From assembly GCA_012800625.1 (NCBI GenBank), contig JAAZIY010000030.1:1-6301 (forward strand): 6,301 nt of DNA, read 5' to 3'. Below, in pieces: positions 1 to 5,775 of the stretch. The stretch's first letter is position 1. Each line of letters begins with the position of its first letter. The notes beneath the pieces are model-generated. The model did no database searches. It saw only the letters and a program-made list of their open reading frames with translations, and was not told where the DNA came from. The position numbers were made by a program, and so were the translations under genes. The stretch comes from Lentisphaerota bacterium. GTDB lineage: Bacteria; Verrucomicrobiota; Lentisphaeria; Oligosphaerales; Oligosphaeraceae.

Positions 1-2
1 AC

Positions 3-25
3 CAAAAACTTGCATTTTTTATGCA
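3..25 (-). terminator. Weak candidate terminator of the aminotransferase-kinase operon
   Basis: TGCAT (11-15) and ATGCA (21-25) form a 5-bp stem around a 5-nt homopolymer loop. Read on the minus strand, the hairpin is followed by AGTTTTT. The stem is short and AT-rich and lies about 165 bp past the kinase stop codon, so it may be chance. No better terminator for the minus-strand operon is visible in the window. Confidence 0.25.
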
Positions 26-120
26 GCTTCATCGGTTTTTTCAGTTTTGTTGAGATAAAAACAAATTATTTGAGAACTTGAATTTGTAGCCTGTCTGCTT
101 AATCAGCTTCCTCTTTTGTT

Positions 121-161
121 CTTTAGCGTGTCTTCGTGGCTCAAAGCTTTTTGGACGCGGA
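121..161 (+). repeat. Dispersed intergenic repeat, copy A
   Basis: The core GTGTCTTCGTGGCTCAAA (128-145), followed by a T-run and GGACGCGGA, matches the copy at 5545-5584 (GTGTCTTAGTGGTTCAAA, then TTTAGACGGGA). A partial copy lies at 3149-3172. All three are intergenic and in the same plus orientation. The similarity runs over about 35-40 bp with small indels. I recall similar GTGTCTT(A/C)GTGG sequences as common dispersed repeats in several bacterial phyla, but have not verified it for this organism. Confidence 0.6.
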
Positions 162-189
162 CTTAATTGCATCGCTGTGCTGGTTATTT

Positions 190-1374
190 TCAGACGGTTT
201 TTGCGGCGGCCAGCATTGCGGCTCCCAGAGCGCCGGCGTAGCTTTGGTAGGGCGAGGTCTGTATAGGCAATTGCAGGGTTTTTTGCAGGATAATGGGCCA
301 GGCTTTTCCTTCGGCGGGGCCACCGCACATCACGATGCGTCTGGGACGCCGCGCGCCTAGTTTATCGGCAAAACGCCGGCATACATCTTGCATCAGGGCG
401 GCGGCGGCACTGTCAGGGCTTAGCGCTTCCTGGTTGAACTGCTCATAGCGTTGCGCGCACTTGCCATAGCGCTGCAAAATGAAATCCTCTATTTCCAGCC
501 CTATGCCGGACACTGAAAACATGCCTGCCCAACAAGCGCCATGTGCCGACTGAAATGGGTCGCAAAGCTCTTGCATGGGCACATCCTGGCGCCGCCGCAC
601 CGGATAAAGGCCAACCCAGCTGGTGCCGCAACTGAGCAGCATCTCATCGGGCTTGCTGATATTTGACGCCCTGGCGGCGGCAGGATGATCAAAACTGCCG
701 GCATACAAAAAACATTCCTGTCCCAGCTTGGCATGCCAATACTCTTCTTTCAGAACAGCAATTTTACTGCCGGGCGCCAGCAATTGAGGCAGTTGTTCTT
801 CGCTAATGCCATAGTATTGCAAAAATGGCTTGTGCCATCTCCGCTGGCTCTGCTCCTGCAAATAGAAAGGCGTGGCGCTGGAATGGTCCAAGACACGCCT
901 GCCACAGAGGCGCCATTGCAAAAAGTCGTTGTTCATGCCTATGCAGCTGCCTTGCAGAAGTGCAGGATTGTTCTCCTTGAACCATTGCAGATGCATAAGG
1001 GGAAAGCTGGGGATGCCAGGCCAGCCGGTGACTTGTCTTACCTGCCAATCATCCGGCGGCTGCCAGGGCAGACGCTGGTCCAGCCAGCTGATTACAGCAG
1101 TCAAGGGCCTGCCTTGCTGGTCGCAAATCAGGGTGTTTCCCGAGGCCGCCGCAAAAGCCAGCCCGGCGATGGGAGCCTCAGCCTGCTCAGCCAGGCGCCG
1201 CATCATACCCAATACCAGAGAAAAATGAGCTTCCGCATCATACTCATAGCAGCTCGCTGTGCTGCTGCTGAAAACCAGGCGCTCGCTGAGCCGAGCCAAA
1301 AGCCCTCTGCTCGGAGACCAGCATACCGCCTTGACCGCACCGGTGCCCAAATCAAATCCCAGATAATTGTACAT
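190..1374 (-). CDS. FGGY-family carbohydrate kinase (short form)
   Basis: Predicted cytoplasmic ATP-dependent sugar or polyol kinase of 394 aa. The N-terminal domain opens with the phosphate-binding loop GFDLGTG (6-12), and W97-L-D99-Q-R101 matches the family's W-x-D-x-R substrate motif. D229 in AGSFDHP (225-231) is the likely catalytic base at the hinge, followed by CGTS (249-252). The C-terminal ATP-binding part shows CGGP (350-353) and GALGAA (381-386), so both actin-like domains are present. FGGY kinases are usually about 480-520 aa; the shortening lies mainly between CGTS and CGGP, and all core motifs remain. The start is the only one that places GxDxGT at the N terminus, although Shine-Dalgarno pairing is poor. 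It lies 27 bp downstream of the aminotransferase and is probably co-transcribed. The substrate (xylulose, rhamnulose, erythritol or other) cannot be assigned. Confidence 0.9.
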   Translation of the reverse strand: MYNYLGFDLGTGAVKAVCWSPSRGLLARLSERLVFSSSTASCYEYDAEAHFSLVLGMMRRLAEQAEAPIAGLAFAAASGNTLICDQQGRPLTAVISWLDQRLPWQPPDDWQVRQVTGWPGIPSFPLMHLQWFKENNPALLQGSCIGMNNDFLQWRLCGRRVLDHSSATPFYLQEQSQRRWHKPFLQYYGISEEQLPQLLAPGSKIAVLKEEYWHAKLGQECFLYAGSFDHPAAARASNISKPDEMLLSCGTSWVGLYPVRRRQDVPMQELCDPFQSAHGACWAGMFSVSGIGLEIEDFILQRYGKCAQRYEQFNQEALSPDSAAAALMQDVCRRFADKLGARRPRRIVMCGGPAEGKAWPIILQKTLQLPIQTSPYQSYAGALGAAMLAAAKTV

Positions 1375-1401
1375 AAGGCAAAGCTATCTTCAAAATGGTT
1401 G

Positions 1402-2952
1402 TTAGGCTTGCAGTTCGTTGAGGCTCACTGACATCTTGGCGATGATCCGCCGCATCATTTTCTCCGAAGCAATTAGCGGCAGCTTGCTTAATGCGGCTGG
1501 CGGACAATCCGCCTTATAGGTCTGCGCACTGATATCGACGTGGTGTTTTTCTTGCATCTTTTGGCAGAATTGCACTGCTTTTTCCGCCTGGTGAAAAAAG
1601 ATGCTGGCCAGTAGCCCGTCACCCTCGATTTTCTTAATCAAGTGCGTATTTTTGCCCTGCAATTCGGTCAGCATTTTTTGCCAGCTCAATCCCGCCTCTT
1701 TTATATGGGCGGCATTTTCTTCGGCGAAGCGCATGGTAATCAGGTATGCCAGGCTGGCCAGCTCCTCCTGGCCGTTGGTCACCAGGGCGCCAAACTGGTT
1801 CAGGTTGTCCATCTTCGCGCTACAAAGCAAGCGCGAGGCCGGATAGGTGCCGCCGGAAAAACCCTTGCCTATGGCGACAAAGTCGGGACGGCAGCCATAT
1901 TCCTTGTAAAGCAGCATTTCCGGAGACCACATGCAGCTTTGTATTTCATCAATAAAGACCGGCACCTCATTTTCCTGACAGAGCTTGTGACAGGCCTGCA
2001 CATAAGCATTTTGCAAGCGTATGCCGCCATAGTTCATCAGCACCAACTCGTGCATGAATCCGGCCACCCGGCTGTTCCCGGAATGCTCGCGGGCAAATAT
2101 CTCCGCAAAGGCCGCATAATCGTTGATAGGTACCGGCTGGCATTTATAGATGCCAGCCGCTTCCATTCTGGCAGCCAGACCCGGCCACATGCCGCGTAAC
2201 AACTGGTTCAAGATATTGGTGCCGTGATAGTTGGCCTCCTTGCCGCCCTTGAAATCTCCCATGACCAAAAAAACCGGGGTTTTGCCGCTGTGCACCGGCT
2301 CGGGAAAATTATCCTGAAGCCGATAGAATCTCGCCAACATCATTTTCAGTGCCGCTTCGCAAGCCAGGCTGCCGGTCTGCAAATTTAACACGCGGTTCAG
2401 CAAATGAGGCTCATCAGAGGCTATGAGCGCTTCAAGCTGCTCTTGCTCTTCACGCTGCAGACCATTGGCCACGCGTATAAGCTCGCGCTCAAGTAAACGA
2501 GTAACGTGGCCACGGGTATTATTGTGGGTTATATTGGTTATGCCAATGCGGGCAGCGAATTGCAGCAGGCCATAGCCGGGAAAATTATGTCCTAAACTGG
2601 CCTGGTAATGCTCGCTTTTGGCAATCAGAGCGGGACAGCCATCCTCCGGTAAACGAAAAAAACCCAAGCCCGACAAAGGGGCGCTTTGACGATGCAAAGC
2701 CGCCTCAAAAGCCTGCGTGCCGGCGCCGGCACTGCTTCCTGCAAAGACAGGAAAAAGCGCCTCACCGCTTTGCTCCAGTTGTGCATCCAAAAAATCTGCC
2801 AGTTCAGCAGGGTAAAAATCCACCTTGCGCTGTCCCAGTTCCAGCAGAGAGTCATAAGTGCCCAGCCCCAAGGCCGCAGAAGCACGGCAAACTGAGTCGA
2901 TATATGAAGAACCAAGCAGGTCTGACAAAGATAAACAGACAGACTGTATCAT
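1402..2952 (-). CDS. Class III PLP-dependent aminotransferase, diverged large form
   Basis: Predicted cytoplasmic fold-type I PLP enzyme of 516 aa that would transfer an amino group between an amino donor and a keto or aldehyde acceptor. Class III landmarks appear in order: TGSLACEAALK (193-203), ANYHGT (240-245), IDEIQS (334-339) with D335 expected to contact the PLP nitrogen, PDFVAIGKG (356-364) with K363 the expected Schiff-base lysine, and T392-N-G as the likely cofactor-phosphate threonine. The usual GFGRTG after DEVQ is replaced by CMWSPE. Typical members have about 400-460 aa; here some 100 N-terminal residues precede the recognisable core. ATG at 2952 is preferred over a TTG at 2985 because AGGT (plus 2961-2964) lies 8 nt upstream. 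It is the first gene of the minus-strand operon, divergent from the DeoR gene. The substrate is unknown; aminomutase activity is also possible in this fold. Confidence 0.88.
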   Translation of the reverse strand: MIQSVCLSLSDLLGSSYIDSVCRASAALGLGTYDSLLELGQRKVDFYPAELADFLDAQLEQSGEALFPVFAGSSAGAGTQAFEAALHRQSAPLSGLGFFRLPEDGCPALIAKSEHYQASLGHNFPGYGLLQFAARIGITNITHNNTRGHVTRLLERELIRVANGLQREEQEQLEALIASDEPHLLNRVLNLQTGSLACEAALKMMLARFYRLQDNFPEPVHSGKTPVFLVMGDFKGGKEANYHGTNILNQLLRGMWPGLAARMEAAGIYKCQPVPINDYAAFAEIFAREHSGNSRVAGFMHELVLMNYGGIRLQNAYVQACHKLCQENEVPVFIDEIQSCMWSPEMLLYKEYGCRPDFVAIGKGFSGGTYPASRLLCSAKMDNLNQFGALVTNGQEELASLAYLITMRFAEENAAHIKEAGLSWQKMLTELQGKNTHLIKKIEGDGLLASIFFHQAEKAVQFCQKMQEKHHVDISAQTYKADCPPAALSKLPLIASEKMMRRIIAKMSVSLNELQA

Positions 2953-3021
2953 AGCGATAAACCTAAATGCAGAGAATAGTGGCAAATGCAGTTAAAATAA
3001 AACTTTTGTAGACACCCCACT

Positions 3022-3049
3022 AAGATAATGCCATAAATGTTCTTTGCAA
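3022..3049 (-). promoter_or_regulatory. Candidate promoter of the aminotransferase-kinase operon
   Basis: On the minus strand, TTGCAA (3049-3044) and TATCTT (3027-3022) are separated by 16 bp, each matching the sigma-70 consensus at 4 of 6 positions. The transcript would start near 3015, leaving a leader of about 63 nt. A CACTAAG word (3018-3024) overlaps the -10 box and could be an operator half-site. Weak by sequence alone; location is the main support. Confidence 0.3.
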
Positions 3050-3070
3050 TCATTTTCAAAGTGTAGTTTT

Positions 3071-3079
3071 TGCTATCAT
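3071..3079 (+). promoter_or_regulatory. Candidate extended -10 promoter upstream of the deoR leader
   Basis: TGCTATCAT fits an extended -10 element (TGn followed by TATCAT, 5 of 6 to TATAAT). The -35 region is poor (TTTTCA at 3053-3058, 15-bp spacing). A transcript from about 3086 would run through the hairpin at 3125-3177 before reaching the DeoR gene, making this the distal of two possible deoR promoters. Confidence 0.22.
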
Positions 3080-3124
3080 CATCAAACCAGAGGTTAAGAG
3101 ACAATGACAGAAAATACAGAGTAA

Positions 3125-3183
3125 GCCGGACACTAAAGCGTGAGAAAACTTAGTGTGTCTTAGTGTCCAAAGTCGGCATTTTT
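3125..3183 (+). promoter_or_regulatory. Terminator-like hairpin in the deoR leader
   Basis: GGACACTAA (3128-3136) and TTAGTGTCC (3160-3168) are perfectly complementary over 9 bp, flanked outside by GCC (3125-3127) and GGC (3175-3177). A T-run (3179-3183) follows directly. A second, shorter pairing is possible with the duplicated word at 3150-3156, so two mutually exclusive stems share one left arm. The structure could be an attenuator, a small-RNA terminator, or a DNA operator. The right arm coincides with dispersed-repeat copy C, so it may also be just a repeat relic. Confidence 0.4.
3149..3172 (+). repeat. Dispersed intergenic repeat, copy C (partial)
   Basis: CTTAGTGTGTCTTAGTG followed by TCCAAAG aligns with CTTGGTGTGTCTTAGTG and GTTCAAA at 5545-5568, with one indel and few substitutions. 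The T-rich, GACG-containing right part of copies A and B is not present. Here the repeat forms the right arm of the leader hairpin. Confidence 0.5.
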
Positions 3184-3194
3184 ATCATAAAAAT
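3178..3194. promoter_or_regulatory. AT-rich palindrome, candidate operator
   Basis: ATTTTTA (3178-3184) and TAAAAAT (3188-3194) are a perfect 7-bp inverted repeat around TCA. It ends about 20 bp upstream of the proposed -35 box of the DeoR gene, a reasonable place for a repressor or activator site. In AT-rich intergenic DNA such a palindrome can arise by chance. Confidence 0.3.
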
Positions 3195-3214
3195 CTTATT
3201 TTTTGTACTTTTAC

Positions 3215-3242
3215 TTGACTTTTTCTTTTTTTGCAATATTTT
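3215..3242 (+). promoter_or_regulatory. Candidate proximal promoter of the DeoR gene
   Basis: TTGACT (3215-3220, 5 of 6 to the -35 consensus) and TATTTT (3237-3242, 4 of 6) are separated by 16 bp. Transcription would begin about 3249, just ahead of the GGAGGA ribosome binding site at 3255-3260. This gives a leader of about 20 nt that excludes the upstream hairpin. Confidence 0.4.
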
Positions 3243-3270
3243 ACCCTTTTATCTGGAGGAATTTTGATTT

Positions 3271-4053
3271 ATGGGCAAAGCTAAAGTAACGCAAAGCAAA
3301 ATCTTGGCCTTATTGCGTCAGCATGGGCAATTGCGCATAGAGGTCATTGCCTCCGCCGTGGAGCGCACCGAGGTAACAGTGCGCCGGCATTTACTGGAAA
3401 TGGAGGAGGCTGGCAAGGTTTTGCGCCTGCACGGGGCTTGCCGCCTGGCCGACGCTTCACAGGCCCAGCCCTACTTTTTCCAGCAAGAGGCAGCCAGCAT
3501 GGTCTGTGAAAAACAGGCCATAGGACGACAGTCCGCAGCTTTGCTGGAAAGCCATGACCGCATTTTTTTCGACTCCGGCACTACCGTGCTCGAATGCGGC
3601 AATGCGCTTTGTCAGCGACTGGAAAAATCCGAGATCATCGACTTGAGCATAGTCAGCAACTCACTGGCCTTTGGAGCCTCCCTGGCGCAATACTGCCCGG
3701 TGCTGCTGCTCGGCGGCAATATGCGCGGCCAACGCCTGGACTTGGCAGGGCCTTTGGCTCTAGACAACCTGCAGCGCTATCATTTCAGCAAAGCGGTGCT
3801 TGGCACTGACGGCATCGCCGCCGACGCCACCCTTAGCGCCACCGATGATGATACCGCACAGCTGGCGGCCGCGGTCTTGCAGCAAAGCCAGCAGGTGCTG
3901 ATCTTGGCGGACAGCAGCAAACTGGGCAAACACTCCTTCGTTCCCTTTGGAAAAATAAACGGAGAAAAGTTTACCTTGATTACGGATAAAAATGCCAATC
4001 AGGAGCTTCTAGGGCAACTGCAGAAAAACGGGGTTAAGGTGCTCCTGGCATAA
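3271..4053 (+). CDS. DeoR-family transcriptional regulator
   Basis: Predicted DNA-binding repressor of 260 aa, the usual size for DeoR regulators of sugar operons. Residues 7-60 form the winged helix-turn-helix, with the recognition region around TEVTVRRHLLEMEEAGKV (33-50) and the wing at LRLHGACRL (51-59). The C-terminal sensor domain belongs to the phosphosugar-binding, isomerase-like fold: DSGTT (101-105), SIVSNS (126-131), LLGGN (146-150), GTDGI (178-182) and the signature ADSSKLGK (213-220). ATG at 3271 is supported by GGAGGA (3255-3260), 10 nt upstream. The gene is divergent from the aminotransferase-kinase operon and followed by the Gfo/Idh/MocA gene in the same direction. By family precedent it would control both sides and itself, with a phosphorylated sugar, possibly the kinase product, as inducer. 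The ligand is not known. Confidence 0.93.
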   Translation: MGKAKVTQSKILALLRQHGQLRIEVIASAVERTEVTVRRHLLEMEEAGKVLRLHGACRLADASQAQPYFFQQEAASMVCEKQAIGRQSAALLESHDRIFFDSGTTVLECGNALCQRLEKSEIIDLSIVSNSLAFGASLAQYCPVLLLGGNMRGQRLDLAGPLALDNLQRYHFSKAVLGTDGIAADATLSATDDDTAQLAAAVLQQSQQVLILADSSKLGKHSFVPFGKINGEKFTLITDKNANQELLGQLQKNGVKVLLA

Positions 4054-4123
4054 TGAAATTCGCCTGTCGGTTGTAATAATAAATTTGTTTGTTCTTGTGT
4101 CGTTTTTGACGCGCTAATTTTAT

Positions 4124-4127
4124 GGAG
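4124..4127 (+). promoter_or_regulatory. Ribosome binding site of the Gfo/Idh/MocA gene
   Basis: GGAG sits 5 nt before ATG 4133. It supports this start over the upstream out-of-frame ATG at 4122, which overlaps the site itself. The 79-bp gap from the DeoR stop codon shows no terminator-quality hairpin, so co-transcription with the DeoR gene is plausible, although the gap could also hold a promoter. Confidence 0.6.
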
Positions 4128-4132
4128 CAGTT

Positions 4133-5410
4133 ATGGGCATTTCTTTAGGCTTGGTGGGCTTAGGTAGCTTTGGCAGTCAGTTTGCCAAGTTGTTCAAGGC
4201 GCATCCCGACGTGGACCGCATCGCGCTTTGCGACAGCGAGCCGGAAAAAGTGAAAAAATTCCTTGAAGACCCATTTATGGCTGACAAGGTTAACCCCGCA
4301 GATTGCTACGCCACTTTGGCTGAGATCTGCCAGGCCGACTTGGACGGCCTGGTGATTATCACTCAGCCCTGGCTGCATGCCCCGCAATGCATTGAAGCCA
4401 TGCAGAGCGGCAAACATGTCTACAGCGCCGTGCCGCTCATCACCATACCCGACGATGAGGAAACCCTGGAATGGGCCGCCAAAATTCTGCAGACCAGCCG
4501 CAGCAGCGGCTGCCAATATATGCTTGGCGAGACCACTATCTACAGAGCACAGACCATGTTCTGCCGGCGCATGGCCGCTGAAGGAGCCTTTGGCGAATAC
4601 GTTTACTCCGAAGGCGAGTATGTGCACGACGTCGATGGCGGCATCAATGGCGGCAGTAATTTGCGCAAGGTCTTGGAACACCGTACCACCGGCGTGATTG
4701 GCAGCAAGTATAATGCCCTTATGGAGGCATATACGCAGCGCGGCAAATTCGGCACTCCCATGAATTATCCTACCCATTCCATTGCCGGGCCTATCAATGT
4801 GATGCAGACCCGGGCCTTAAAGGTCAGCGCCTATGGCACGCCCAACAGCAACAATGACCCCTACTTCAAGCATGACGACTTCACCAATATCAGCGCCCTA
4901 TATCAATTGGCCAACGGCAGCAGCTTGCGCATATCCGAACTCCGAGAAGTAGGAGCCACCAGCATTGACAGGGACGAGTCCGAAATCTTCCGCATTTTCG
5001 GCAAAAGCGGCAGCTTTTCCCGAAATGTCTGGCAGTGCAATGAGCGCAGCACTGCCGGCACAGCCAAGCCGATCATGGAAACCGAGCCTTATCCACAAAA
5101 CCCGAATTGGCCTTGGAAAGGCTTCAAGCAGATGAGCGCCGAAGAAATGCGTGATCCCCTGCCACAGGAAGTACAGAACCAATTCAAGCTGATTTACAAT
5201 CCAAACGCCTTGCCGCATGACGACTTCCAGCCCCAGGGCCATGGCGGCAGCCATCCCTATCTGGTGCACGAGTTTGTCAATGTGGTCAAAGAAAACCGGC
5301 CACCCTTGCTGACAGCGGAGGAAAGCGTGCATTACATGGCCATGGCCGTGGCAGCCAACAGCTCAGCCAGAAAAGAAGGAGAAATAGTCAAGGTGCAAAA
5401 CCTGCAGTGA
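4133..5410 (+). CDS. Gfo/Idh/MocA-fold NAD(P)-dependent protein with GH109-like motifs
   Basis: Predicted cytoplasmic two-domain dinucleotide-dependent enzyme of 425 aa acting on a sugar or glycoside. The N-terminal Rossmann domain starts with GLVGLGSFG (6-14) and continues through QPWLHAPQCIEAM (78-90) and GKHVYSAVPL (93-102). At the last site ordinary family members have EKP, whose lysine is catalytic; here it is AVP and the lysine is missing. The C-terminal domain has GETTIYR (132-138), EYVHD (162-166), YPTH (212-215) and GHGGSHPYLVHEF (369-381). GH109 NAD-dependent glycosidases, as I remember them, show comparable elements: VP in place of KP, YxHD, YPTH and HGG. The protein may therefore belong to that side of the superfamily rather than to the simple dehydrogenases. 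There is no signal peptide. It lies 79 bp after the DeoR gene and probably shares its control. The substrate is undetermined; oxidoreductase, lyase or glycosidase chemistry are all possible. Confidence 0.88.
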   Translation: MGISLGLVGLGSFGSQFAKLFKAHPDVDRIALCDSEPEKVKKFLEDPFMADKVNPADCYATLAEICQADLDGLVIITQPWLHAPQCIEAMQSGKHVYSAVPLITIPDDEETLEWAAKILQTSRSSGCQYMLGETTIYRAQTMFCRRMAAEGAFGEYVYSEGEYVHDVDGGINGGSNLRKVLEHRTTGVIGSKYNALMEAYTQRGKFGTPMNYPTHSIAGPINVMQTRALKVSAYGTPNSNNDPYFKHDDFTNISALYQLANGSSLRISELREVGATSIDRDESEIFRIFGKSGSFSRNVWQCNERSTAGTAKPIMETEPYPQNPNWPWKGFKQMSAEEMRDPLPQEVQNQFKLIYNPNALPHDDFQPQGHGGSHPYLVHEFVNVVKENRPPLLTAEESVHYMAMAVAANSSARKEGEIVKVQNLQ

Positions 5411-5452
5411 GATAACTGCAAGGTAGAATCTTGGATACGAAGGCACACTAAG

Positions 5453-5482
5453 GGCTTATGCGCCGCAGGCGTCGCATAAGCC
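5453..5482 (+). terminator. Strong hairpin after the Gfo/Idh/MocA gene
   Basis: GGCTTATGCG (5453-5462) and CGCATAAGCC (5473-5482) are perfectly complementary over 10 bp with a 10-nt loop. An alternative inner stem CGCC/GGCG (5461-5464, 5468-5471) can form. It starts 43 bp after the stop codon, where an end-of-transcript structure is expected. No U-run follows directly, so it is not a textbook intrinsic terminator; it may protect the mRNA 3' end, act bidirectionally, or be a mobile palindromic repeat. Confidence 0.5.
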
Positions 5483-5544
5483 GCTCGTCTGTTTGGATTT
5501 GTAACGCACTTTTTGGCAGAAATTTTAATTTTTAACTAAGGCTG

Positions 5545-5584
5545 CTTGGTGTGTCTTAGTGGTTCAAAAACTATTTAGACGGGA
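5545..5584 (+). repeat. Dispersed intergenic repeat, copy B
   Basis: GTGTCTTAGTGGTTCAAA (5551-5568), preceded by CTTGGT and followed by a segment ending TTTAGACGGGA. It matches copy A at 121-161 along its length and the left half of copy C at 3149-3172. A CACTAAG word in inverted orientation occurs at 5446-5452, next to the strong hairpin. Confidence 0.6.
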
Positions 5585-5593
5585 TCAAAGTTA

Positions 5594-5624
5594 GCACCAA
5601 TATAATTGTGCCAGCACTGTGGCA
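5594..5624. repeat. Adjacent small inverted repeats
   Basis: GCAC-C-AAT (5594-5601) can pair with ATTGTGC (5605-5611) with one bulged C. TGCCA (5609-5613) can pair with TGGCA (5620-5624). The two stems overlap and exclude each other. GCCAGCAC recurs near 5672. They lie upstream of the prepilin fragment and could belong to its lost leader region; no promoter pattern is convincing here. Confidence 0.25.
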
Positions 5625-5718
5625 ATAAATGGTGTTTGTTATACGTTTTTTGTTGCTAGGATTGAAACTGCCAGCACAAAAAAAATTAACGCAAAACAAA
5701 AAAACCAAGGTAATAACA

Positions 5719-5775
5719 ATGAATAAGAAATACACGCGCCGGTTCACCTTAATTGAGTTACTAGTAGTTACTTAA
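5719..5775 (+). pseudogene. Truncated prepilin-type N-terminal fragment
   Basis: The frame reads MNKKYTRRFTLIELLVVT and stops at TAA (5773-5775). It contains the whole hallmark of a class III (type IV pilin or type II secretion pseudopilin) leader: a short basic segment (residues 2-8), the processing and methylation site before F9, T10-L-I with E13 at the +5 position, and the start of the hydrophobic helix LLVV. The residue before F9 is arginine rather than the usual glycine. AAGG (5707-5710) lies 8 nt upstream of the ATG, a normal ribosome binding site. A functional prepilin needs about 100-250 further residues, which are absent. The frame does stay open after the stop until about 6018, but that stretch does not look like a pilin. 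Best read as a gene remnant; a translated short peptide cannot be excluded. Lentisphaerota genomes are known for large numbers of such prepilin-leader genes. Confidence 0.6.

Larger units (their letters stand above)
1..189. other. Gene-free AT-rich flank downstream of the kinase
   Basis: No credible gene is visible here. The reading frames that cross it have no ribosome binding site and no recognisable protein features. It holds the dispersed-repeat copy at 121-161 and a weak hairpin at 11-25 that might end the minus-strand operon. No tRNA or rRNA signature is seen. Confidence 0.6.

Noticed and set aside
685..1431. Long plus-strand open frame (248 codons) opposite the kinase
   Set aside because: It is antisense to a gene with clear FGGY motifs, has no recognisable domain or ribosome binding site, and has a composition typical of a mirror frame.
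1642..2199. Plus-strand open frame (185 codons) opposite the aminotransferase
   Set aside because: It overlaps the catalytic part of the aminotransferase in antisense and shows no protein features of its own.
2953..2985. Eleven-codon N-terminal extension of the aminotransferase from a TTG start
   Set aside because: No Shine-Dalgarno sequence precedes the TTG, while the ATG at 2952 has AGGT at good spacing.
4054..4132. Terminator or separate promoter between the DeoR and Gfo/Idh/MocA genes
   Set aside because: Only 3-bp stems around the T-run are visible and no -35/-10 pair with acceptable spacing was found.
4160..4777. Minus-strand open frame (205 codons) opposite the Gfo/Idh/MocA gene
   Set aside because: It is a mirror of a well-supported coding region; the Ala/Gly/His-rich sequence shows no domain.
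5589..5614. Sigma-54-like promoter on the minus strand (TGGCAC)
   Set aside because: The required GC at the -12 position is absent at the correct 10-bp spacing from the GG.
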